From an uncultured Angelakisella sp. (lineage in GTDB: Bacteria > Bacillota > Clostridia > Oscillospirales > Ruminococcaceae), in NCBI GenBank assembly GCA_937914895.1, contig CALGIL010000002.1, forward strand, positions 1-12,471: 12,471 nucleotides of DNA, written 5' to 3'. Under the pieces are notes generated by a model. The model saw only the letters and a list, made by a program, of their open reading frames with translations. It was not told the DNA's origin and did no database searches. This document shows, piece after piece, positions 6,999 through 12,471 of this stretch (position 1 is its first letter; each line of letters starts with the position of its first letter). The translations under genes and the position numbers were made by a program.

Positions 6999-7544
6999 TC
7001 AGGACTTGCGGTTCCCAAGCTCTTTGCGAAAGTCCACCGCATACCGCACCCCGGCAAACACCATGGCAAGGCCCACCAGCGCCAGGGGAACAAAGGCGCG
7101 GGGCCCCTCCAGCAGGGACGGAAAAATGATGAGCAGAAACATGACCACATAGTAGACAATGGTGGCCATTTTGCCGTACCACTTGGCCGAGCCCACCACG
7201 CCCGCACGCCTGTACATCCAAACGCCGCAGGCCGCGGTGGTCAGCTCCTTGACCAGCAAAAACGCCGGCAGGGGCCAAAGGGACGGGTGGCGCATCCACA
7301 GCGCCGCCGCCACCGCAATCTGGGTCAGCTTGTCTGCAATGGGGTCCAGCACCTTGCCCAAATTGGTAACAAACTGATACTTGCGGGCAATGTATCCGTC
7401 CGCAATATCTGTTATACCCGAAACCCCAAGCAATACACCGGCCAGCACATAGTCCTGAAGCTGGGTGGCGTGAAGATATGCACGCAGGATAAAGGGGATG
7501 AGCAAAATGCGAAACGCCGACAGAAGATTGGGAATATGTCTCAA
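6999..7544 (-). CDS. pgsA: CDP-alcohol phosphatidyltransferase, probable phosphatidylglycerophosphate synthase
   Basis: Integral membrane enzyme (181 aa) that most likely joins CDP-diacylglycerol and glycerol 3-phosphate to make phosphatidylglycerol phosphate, the first committed step to phosphatidylglycerol and cardiolipin. The family motif D-X2-DG-X2-AR-X8-G-X3-D-X3-D is complete: Asp46, Asp49, Gly50, Ala53, Arg54, Gly63, Asp67 and Asp71; the aspartates bind metal and Asp71 is the usual catalytic base. Several hydrophobic segments fit the usual six-helix fold. The start is TTG at 7544, supported by AAAGGA about eight bases upstream and by the standard opening (RHIPNLLSAFRI); no ATG lies nearby. 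It follows the CvpA-like gene by 51 bases. The family also includes cardiolipin and other CDP-alcohol transferases; length and N-terminus favour PgsA. No confident terminator is visible between it and clpE. Confidence 0.9.
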   Translation of the reverse strand: MRHIPNLLSAFRILLIPFILRAYLHATQLQDYVLAGVLLGVSGITDIADGYIARKYQFVTNLGKVLDPIADKLTQIAVAAALWMRHPSLWPLPAFLLVKELTTAACGVWMYRRAGVVGSAKWYGKMATIVYYVVMFLLIIFPSLLEGPRAFVPLALVGLAMVFAGVRYAVDFRKELGNRKS

Positions 7545-7595
7545 TGAAAACGTCCTTTCCGCAAACGCCGTACTGTCAAAATCCGGTTTGTACCG

Positions 7596-8348
7596 CTAGC
7601 CCAGCCGCAGGCTGATAAGCCGGGAGATGAGGTGGGTATCCTCCAGAATTGGAATGGTCAGAAACGGGATGGCGTCCCCCGACAGGCCCGCCACCAGGGC
7701 AAGGCCCAGGGAGAGGACATACCCCAGCATCCCCGCGTAAACGACCCCCAGGGCCAGCCCCGCCAGGCGGTTGAGCCCGCCCACCAGGGGCACATGGTTG
7801 ACGCCCCGGCCCATGCGCACCAGCATCCGCACCACAAACATGACCACCGAAAACAGCACAAAAAAGACGCCGATGCTCAGGATATTGATGACTGCCGGCT
7901 CCACCGCCCTGTCGGCCACGGCCTGGGCTATGGCCGTGCCGTCCCGGATCTGGTCCAGCACCGAGGCGGCGGTATCCGCGCTGCTGCTGCGGGAAAAAAA
8001 TTCCAGCCCCGGGCAGACCTCCTCCAGGGCGCCGGCAATGCCCCGGACCAGGGTGTCCCGAAAGTCGGCAATCTCCGCAAAGCCGGCCAGGTTGTCCAGG
8101 GTCCTCCCCCCCACCGAGACCTCCGCCAGCTTTCCCTCAATGGCGGCCACGGCCCGCTCCTCGATAAAGGAGTCGTAAATCCAGCCGCTGATGGGGCGGC
8201 TGAACATGGCGGCCAGGGTGTAGCTGACCACCGTCCCCAGCAGGTTAAACAAAGACGCCAGAAAACCCCGGCGATAGCTTTTATAAACAATGGAGATCAT
8301 CAGTACGACCAAAATGATGTCCAGGGCGATGCTCACTGTCAGTTCCAT
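7596..8348 (-). CDS. CvpA family membrane protein
   Basis: Predicted integral membrane protein of 250 aa, with hydrophobic segments at about 6-23, 30-50, 153-176 and 197-221. Two family landmarks are visible: the positive YKSYRRGF after the first helix (22-29) and HVPLVGGLNRLAGLALG (185-201) before the last. The 100-residue soluble loop between helices 2 and 3 (about 51-152) is longer than in enterobacterial CvpA (about 160 aa total) but usual for Firmicutes members. The family is named for E. coli colicin V production and is linked to envelope homeostasis; the biochemical activity is unknown. The ATG at 8348 has GGGAG six bases upstream. It lies 36 bases after the beta-propeller-like gene, in the truA-to-pgsA run. 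Confidence 0.85.
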   Translation of the reverse strand: MELTVSIALDIILVVLMISIVYKSYRRGFLASLFNLLGTVVSYTLAAMFSRPISGWIYDSFIEERAVAAIEGKLAEVSVGGRTLDNLAGFAEIADFRDTLVRGIAGALEEVCPGLEFFSRSSSADTAASVLDQIRDGTAIAQAVADRAVEPAVINILSIGVFFVLFSVVMFVVRMLVRMGRGVNHVPLVGGLNRLAGLALGVVYAGMLGYVLSLGLALVAGLSGDAIPFLTIPILEDTHLISRLISLRLG

Positions 8349-8384
8349 GGCTGTCTCCCATCCGTCCGGCGGGGCGTGTCCGCG

Positions 8385-9545
8385 TCAAAGCTCCTCGCGG
8401 ATCAGCCCCTGGGGCGTAATTCCATAAATCATATTCCCTGCGCCGCACACATAGTACAGGTCGGCGTCCCGGCGCTGCTGCACCTGGGCAAGGTCCGCGT
8501 CCCCCAGCATCAGCCGCCCCTCGGTAAGGATGAGCAGCCGCCCGTCCCCGGCCTCCAGGGACAGGATGCGGCGGTCGGTGGCGTAGCTGCCCGTGTGCCG
8601 CAGGTCCTTGTCGTAGGCCTCCACCACCGCGCCGCCGGCGCTGCGGTAGTCGCCGTGGGCCAGGTACAGCCCGCCGTCAGGGCTCTGCTCCACGTGGGTG
8701 ATGCCCCCGGGCAGCGGGGTCTGGGCCACCTGGCCGCCGTCCTGGTCGTAAAGGTAGGCGGACCGGTCGGTGACCACCTGCACCCGGCTGTCCGGGGTCC
8801 AGGCAAGGGAGATGACCAGCTCGCCAGGCAGCAGCACCTGGGCGGCCTCGTCCTTTTTGCCGGTGTGGTGGAACCAAAGCTGGCCCACCAGGCGTCCGTC
8901 CCCGCCGCCGCTGACCCCCGCCGCGCAAAACCGGTCCCCCCGCGGGGACAGGCGCAGGTCGGTAATGTAGCATTCGTTGGTGTACCAGTTGTACCGCTCC
9001 TCAAAAGTGGGGCTGTACACCGTCACATGGGCCAAAAAGCCCTCGGCCGAGGCGGCGGTGGCCAGGTGGCCGGAGGGGGCCAGGTCCGCCGCGTACAGCC
9101 GCCCGTCGGTGGTCATGGTGTGCAGCTCCTTGGCCTTGTTGTCCACCCGCACCCCGTGGCCCCCCAGGTCGTAGGTCAAAATTTTGCCGCCGCTGATGCG
9201 CACCACCGGCTGGGTGTACTGGTTCATGCGGGAAAGAAGCAGCGCCCCGTTTTTATTATAGACAAAGGTGCCCGAATCGGCCACCACCACCACATCCCGG
9301 CCCATGGAATGGACGGCCCGCACCCGGATGTCCCGGGTGGAGACGGGAAAGCCGCCGCCGGTTTTAAAGGCGGAGACGGCAAAATTTTGCACCTGGGTGG
9401 CCAGGTCCAGCTGGTACACCACCGCCGCGCCCAGCAGGGCCACCGCCAGAATCGCCAGGGTCAGGGCGCCGGTAATCAGCCGCCGGACCCGCTTTTTGCG
9501 GCGGCGCTGACGCCGCAGCTTATCAAACTGGGTGGTCTGCGCCAT
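8385..9545 (-). CDS. Membrane-anchored beta-propeller-like protein, probable DUF5711 family
   Basis: Conserved protein of unknown function (386 aa). A very basic cytosolic N-terminus (KLRRQRRRKKRVRR, 9-22) precedes one transmembrane helix (about 24-45), placing the rest outside by the positive-inside rule. The exterior part is a series of short beta-rich repeats of about 40 residues with recurring turns such as SPRGD (200-204), TPDSR (250-254), SPDGG (288-292) and DGR (148, 216, 334), as in WD40/YVTN-like propellers. I place it in DUF5711 from the topology and the truA/cvpA neighbourhood, without a profile search. The frame stays open upstream to 9710, but ATG 9545 has a perfect AGGAGGT eight bases before it and begins the basic segment. 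It overlaps the 3' end of truA by 23 bases in a different frame, suggesting translational coupling. No catalytic motif is visible. Confidence 0.8.
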   Translation of the reverse strand: MAQTTQFDKLRRQRRRKKRVRRLITGALTLAILAVALLGAAVVYQLDLATQVQNFAVSAFKTGGGFPVSTRDIRVRAVHSMGRDVVVVADSGTFVYNKNGALLLSRMNQYTQPVVRISGGKILTYDLGGHGVRVDNKAKELHTMTTDGRLYAADLAPSGHLATAASAEGFLAHVTVYSPTFEERYNWYTNECYITDLRLSPRGDRFCAAGVSGGGDGRLVGQLWFHHTGKKDEAAQVLLPGELVISLAWTPDSRVQVVTDRSAYLYDQDGGQVAQTPLPGGITHVEQSPDGGLYLAHGDYRSAGGAVVEAYDKDLRHTGSYATDRRILSLEAGDGRLLILTEGRLMLGDADLAQVQQRRDADLYYVCGAGNMIYGITPQGLIREEL

Positions 9546-10338
9546 GGCGGACCACCTCCTTTTGCCAGTGGGGGCACTCCGCCGCCAAAGCGCCGGCGTC
9601 GTAAAACACCCGGTCCAAAAAAAGGCCGTGGGGGGGCAGGGTGGGGCCGGCCCGGCCCCGGTCCCGGGAATCCAGCACGCCGGCAATCTCCTCCGGCGCC
9701 AGCCGGCCAAAGGCCGCCTCCAGCACGGTGCCCGCCAAAATCCGCACCATGTTGTACAAAAAGCCGTCCCCGGTCACCGAGAGGGTGATAAGGTCCCCCC
9801 GGCGGTCCACCCGGCAGTCGCAGACGGTGCGCACCCGGTCCTCCACACCGCCCCCGGCGGCGCACAGGGCGGAAAAATCGCGGCGGCCCAGGAACATCCC
9901 GGCGGCCCGGTTTGCAAGGCCGGTATCTATTACGCTACGAACCTGAAAGGCCAAATCCTCCAAAAAGGGGTTTTTGACCTGGCTGTTCCAAATCTGGTAG
10001 ATGTACCGCTTGCCCAAACAGCTGTACCGGGGGTGAAAGTCCGGGGGGGCCAAGGCACAGTCCAGCACGGCGATGTCCCCCGGCAGGCGATTGTTCAGCG
10101 CCCGGACCATGGCGCCGCAGGGCAGGGCCTGGGGGCAGTCCATGGTCAGCACAAAGCGGTTGGCGTGTACCCCCGCGTCGGTGCGGGAACACCCCTTGAC
10201 GGGGTAGCGCACCCCAAAGGCGGCCTCCACCGCGTCCTGAAAGGTCTGGCAGACGGTGCGGGCGTTTTGCTGCACCTGAAAGCCGTGGTAGGCCGTGCCC
10301 CGAAAGGCAAGGGTCATTTGGTACTTCCGCACCTCCAT
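9523..10338 (-). CDS. truA: tRNA pseudouridine(38-40) synthase TruA
   Basis: Cytoplasmic RNA-modifying enzyme (271 aa, normal for bacterial TruA) that converts uridines 38, 39 and 40 in the tRNA anticodon stem to pseudouridine. The catalytic motif CSRTDAGVHA lies at 50-59, with nucleophile Asp54. Other family features are the opening LAFRGTAYHGFQVQ (10-23), KRYIYQIWN in the middle and GDGFLYNMVRILAGT in the C-terminal half. The start is ATG at 10338: GGGAGGT lies four to five bases upstream, and the possible upstream TTG at 10356 would put that site inside the gene. It is 46 bases after ecfT, the usual Firmicutes order. The common downstream rplM-rpsI pair is missing and the DUF5711-like gene takes its place. 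Confidence 0.96.
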   Translation of the reverse strand: MEVRKYQMTLAFRGTAYHGFQVQQNARTVCQTFQDAVEAAFGVRYPVKGCSRTDAGVHANRFVLTMDCPQALPCGAMVRALNNRLPGDIAVLDCALAPPDFHPRYSCLGKRYIYQIWNSQVKNPFLEDLAFQVRSVIDTGLANRAAGMFLGRRDFSALCAAGGGVEDRVRTVCDCRVDRRGDLITLSVTGDGFLYNMVRILAGTVLEAAFGRLAPEEIAGVLDSRDRGRAGPTLPPHGLFLDRVFYDAGALAAECPHWQKEVVRHGADHPV

Positions 10339-10357
10339 GGGGCACCTCCCTGGCAAT

Positions 10358-10380
10358 TTTTACCGGGCTTTTGGGTAAAA
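10358..10380 (-). other. Small inverted repeat between ecfT and truA
   Basis: TTTTACC and GGTAAAA are perfect 7-bp arms around a nine-base loop, just after the ecfT stop and upstream of the truA ribosome binding site. No T-run follows on the minus strand, so it is not a standard terminator. It could act as an mRNA processing or stability hairpin, or be chance. Confidence 0.3.
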
Positions 10381-10384
10381 CAGA

Positions 10385-11191
10385 CTAAAATCCGCAGTGG
10401 ATATTCAGCCAAAGGACGGCCGCAAACAGCCCCGTCATCAGGGCGGCGGCCACAAAGTCCCCCGTGCCCAGCTTCAGCTGCTTCATCCGGGTGCGGCCCT
10501 CGCCCCCCCGGTAGCACCGGCAGACCATGGCCAGGGCCAGCTCGTCCGCCCGGCGAAAGGAGGACACAAACAAAGGGATGAGGATGGGGATGAGGGCCTT
10601 TGCCCGCTGGATGATTCCCCCGGATTCCAAATCCGCGCCCCGGGCCTTTTGGGCGGACATGATTTTGTCCGTCTCCTCGATAAGGGTGGGGATAAACCGC
10701 AGGGCGATGGTCATCATCATGGCCAGCTCGTGGACCGGCACCCCCAGGCGCTTCAGGGGGCTTAACAGACGCTCGATGCCGTCGGTGAGGGCGATGGGCG
10801 AGGTGGTGTAGGTAAGAAGGCTGGAGCCCACCAGGAGAAAGATGATGCGCACCGCCATAAAGACGGCGGTCCGCAGGCCCTCCCGGGTGATGCGGATAAA
10901 CCACCACTCCCACAGCACATCCCCCTGGATGAACAGCATATTAAGCACCGCGGTAAAGAGGACAATGGGCACCATGGGCCGCACGCTTTTGAGAATCATC
11001 CGGGGGGGGATGCGGCTGACCAGGTAGCAGACCATGGCAAACACCGCCCCCGCCAGCAGGCTGTACGGGCTGGAGGCCACAAACAGCAGCACGATGTAGG
11101 CAAAGACCAACAGAATTTTGGTGCGGGGGTCCAGGCGGTGGACGGGGGATTCCCCGGGAAAATACTGCCCGATGGTGATGTCACGGATCAC
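10385..11191 (-). CDS. ecfT: Energy-coupling factor transporter transmembrane protein EcfT
   Basis: Transmembrane coupling subunit (268 aa) of an ECF importer; it links the two EcfA ATPases to exchangeable substrate-binding S components for vitamins or metals. Hydrophobic segments appear at about 27-39, 43-60, 72-88, 108-127 and 245-262. The two cytosolic coupling sequences that dock in the ATPase grooves are visible: AQKARGADLES (180-190) and the AMVCRCYRGGEGRTRM stretch (221-236). The opening (PGESPVHRLDPRTKI, 12-26) is the standard family N-terminus. The start is GTG at 11191, overlapping the ecfA2 stop as GTGA; no better ATG lies nearby. No S component is in the window, so substrate cannot be named; this conserved locus usually encodes the shared group II module. 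Confidence 0.95.
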   Translation of the reverse strand: MIRDITIGQYFPGESPVHRLDPRTKILLVFAYIVLLFVASSPYSLLAGAVFAMVCYLVSRIPPRMILKSVRPMVPIVLFTAVLNMLFIQGDVLWEWWFIRITREGLRTAVFMAVRIIFLLVGSSLLTYTTSPIALTDGIERLLSPLKRLGVPVHELAMMMTIALRFIPTLIEETDKIMSAQKARGADLESGGIIQRAKALIPILIPLFVSSFRRADELALAMVCRCYRGGEGRTRMKQLKLGTGDFVAAALMTGLFAAVLWLNIHCGF

Positions 11192-12048
11192 GCGCCCACC
11201 CCCTTGCCCAGACGGTCCAGAATTTCTTTTCCCGCCTGCTCCACGGTATAGACATGGGGGTCAAGGCCGTACCGCGGCCCCAGGGCCAAAAAGACCCGGG
11301 ACACCTGGGGCACCGAAAGCCCCATGTCCGCCAGCTCCCCGGCCCGGCCAAAGACCTCCTCCACCGTGTCGTAGCAGTGCAGGCGGCTTTTATTCAGGAC
11401 CATGGCCTTGGTGGCGTACCGGGCAATGTCCTCCATGGAGTGGGACACCAGCAGAATGGTGGTCTTCCTCTCCTGGTGGTATTCCTTAATCTCCCCCAAA
11501 ATCCGGTCCCGGCCCCTGGGGTCCAGGCCCGCGGTGGGCTCGTCCAAAATCAGCACCGAGGGCTCCATGGCCAGCACCCCGGCAATGGCCACCCGGCGCT
11601 TCTGCCCGCCGGAAAGCTCAAAGGGGCTTTTGTCCAAATACTCTTCTTTCAGGCCCACAAACCGGGCCGCCTGGCGCACCCGGGCATCAATCTCCCCTTC
11701 CTCCAGGCCCATGTTGCCGGGGCCGAAGGCGATGTCTTTATACACTGTCTCGCCAAACAGCTGGTGCTCCGGGTACTGAAAAACCAGCCCCACCTGGAAG
11801 CGGAAGCCCCGCAGCTTGGTTTTGTCGGCCCAGATGTCCTGGTCCCCCACAAACACCTGCCCCGAGGTGGGCTTTAGCAGGCCGTTAAAATGCTGGATAA
11901 GGGTGGATTTTCCCGAGCCGGTGTGCCCGATGACCCCCACGTACTCCCCCTGGGGGATGTCGATGGAAATATCCTCCACCGCCGTCTTCTGGAACGGGGA
12001 GCCCTCCGAGTAGACATGGGTGAGGTGTTCGGTCCGTATTGCCGTCAT
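11188..12048 (-). CDS. ecfA2: Energy-coupling factor transporter ATPase EcfA2
   Basis: Second ATPase of the ECF importer (286 aa, typical length), forming a heterodimer with EcfA1 under EcfT. Motifs: Walker [10 protein letters not shown] at 41-49, Q-loop Gln91 in the ECF-typical QYPEHQLF (91-98), signature LSGGQKRR at 145-152, Walker B VLILDE at 165-170 with Glu170, and His203. The C-terminal dimerisation helices carry MGLSVPQV (242-249), also found in EcfA1 as VGLDVPQV. The frame is open upstream to 12270, but ATG 12048 is chosen because it has GGAGG seven bases before it, begins the family N-terminus ([13 protein letters not shown]) and overlaps the ecfA1 stop as ATGA. It also overlaps ecfT by four bases, so translation of all three is probably coupled. 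Confidence 0.96.
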   Translation of the reverse strand: MTAIRTEHLTHVYSEGSPFQKTAVEDISIDIPQGEYVGVIGHTGSGKSTLIQHFNGLLKPTSGQVFVGDQDIWADKTKLRGFRFQVGLVFQYPEHQLFGETVYKDIAFGPGNMGLEEGEIDARVRQAARFVGLKEEYLDKSPFELSGGQKRRVAIAGVLAMEPSVLILDEPTAGLDPRGRDRILGEIKEYHQERKTTILLVSHSMEDIARYATKAMVLNKSRLHCYDTVEEVFGRAGELADMGLSVPQVSRVFLALGPRYGLDPHVYTVEQAGKEILDRLGKGVGA

Positions 12049-12471
12049 TGCGCCGCCTCCAAAATTCTGCTCAGGGCCGCCACACATTCCTCTTCGTTGA
12101 TGACGTCCCCGGGGACGTCCACCCCCGCCCGGCGCAGCAGCTGCATCAGCTCGGTCACCTGGGGCACGTCCAGCCCCACCTCCCGCAGCCGCTCCACCTG
12201 GGAAAAGACCCGGTGGGGCTCGCCGTCCAGGATGATTTTTCCGTTGTCCATAACCACCACCCGGTCGCACTGGGCAGCCTCGTCCATGTAGTGGGTAATC
12301 AGCACCACGGTAATGCCAAACTCCTGGGCCAGGCGGCGCAGGGTCTTCATGACCTCCCGGCGGCCCTGGGGGTCCAGCATGGCGGTGGGCTCGTCCAGCA
12401 CAATGCAGTCGGGGCGCATGGCAATCACCCCGGCAATGGCAATGCGCTGCTTCTGCCCGCCGGAAAGCTGG
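12045..12471 (-). CDS. ecfA1: Energy-coupling factor transporter ATPase EcfA1, C-terminal part (cut by right edge)
   Basis: Only the last 141 codons lie in the window; the gene runs off the right edge. The visible part starts exactly at the ABC signature (LSGGQKQR, visible residues 2-9), followed by Walker B CIVLDE with the catalytic Glu (visible 27), D-loop AMLDP and switch His (visible 60) in ITHYMDEA. The C-terminal region has VGLDVPQV, the EcfA dimerisation segment. Walker A and the Q-loop would be outside. It is named EcfA1 by gene order, being directly upstream of ecfA2 with an ATGA overlap. The promoter of the ecf-truA run, often read through from the ribosomal rpoA-rplQ cluster in Firmicutes, is not in view. 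Confidence 0.93.
   Translation of the reverse strand, partial: QLSGGQKQRIAIAGVIAMRPDCIVLDEPTAMLDPQGRREVMKTLRRLAQEFGITVVLITHYMDEAAQCDRVVVMDNGKIILDGEPHRVFSQVERLREVGLDVPQVTELMQLLRRAGVDVPGDVINEEECVAALSRILEAAQ

Noticed and set aside
6838..7299. N-terminal extension of the ClpE-like protein up to 7299
   Set aside because: The extra 154 codons lie out of frame over the pgsA gene and its downstream gap, look like frame-shifted translation, and the ribosome binding site GAAGGGA and zinc finger place the start at 6837.
7556..7579. Perfect TTGACA on the minus strand (7579-7574) upstream of pgsA as a promoter
   Set aside because: No -10-like hexamer lies 16-19 bases downstream; the sequence there is GC-rich and is used as the pgsA ribosome binding site.
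9546..9710. Upstream extension of the DUF5711-like protein
   Set aside because: Those 55 codons are the truA coding region in another frame; AGGAGGT directly before ATG 9545 decides the start.
12049..12270. Upstream extension of EcfA2
   Set aside because: The Gly/Arg/Ala-rich stretch is ecfA1 read in the wrong frame; the ATGA overlap and GGAGG site fix the start at 12048.

Overview
The window comes from a GC-rich, Gram-positive (monoderm) anaerobe-type genome. The best guess is a clostridial lineage such as the Oscillospirales (Flavonifractor/Oscillibacter-like). This is inferred from the high G+C, strong AGGAGG-type ribosome binding sites, the ecfA1-ecfA2-ecfT-truA gene order typical of Firmicutes, a ClpE-type unfoldase with a zinc finger, and a YknXYZ/MacB-like exporter without an outer-membrane partner. 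No taxonomic search was possible. All eleven supported protein genes are on the minus strand, so the transcription order is from base 12471 down to base 1. I see no rRNA, tRNA, CRISPR array, insertion sequence or prophage.

Layout in transcription order. (1) About 12471-6999 is a tightly packed housekeeping block: ecfA1 (cut by the window edge), ecfA2, ecfT (energy-coupling module for vitamin/micronutrient uptake), truA (tRNA pseudouridine synthase), a membrane-anchored beta-propeller-like protein (probable DUF5711), a CvpA-family membrane protein, and pgsA (CDP-alcohol phosphatidyltransferase). ATGA/GTGA overlaps and a 23-bp overlap suggest co-transcription and translational coupling. (2) After a 161-bp gap holding a probable regulated promoter, a ClpE-like AAA+ unfoldase (6837-4522) is followed by a HlyD/YknX-like membrane fusion protein (4470-3004) and a MacB/YknZ-like permease (2997-1780). 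A good intrinsic terminator follows at 1739-1773. (3) Past that terminator, a second candidate promoter overlapping a perfect 6-bp dyad precedes the ABC ATPase (1527-628), the natural partner of the permease. The ATPase overlaps, by GTGA, the start of a secreted protein that runs off the left edge.

Functional reading: the three exporter components plus the secreted protein probably form one MacB-type mechanochemical transporter at the cell surface. A terminator splits them into two transcriptional units. The unfoldase upstream hints at a stress-responsive unit, supported by an 11-bp-period direct repeat in place of a -35 box. Most of the window is ordinary conserved chromosome. The observations most worth a second look are the split of the exporter by a terminator, the two candidate regulatory sites, the unusual C-terminal tail on the ATPase, and the co-translated secreted protein. 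I do not claim a wholly new system.
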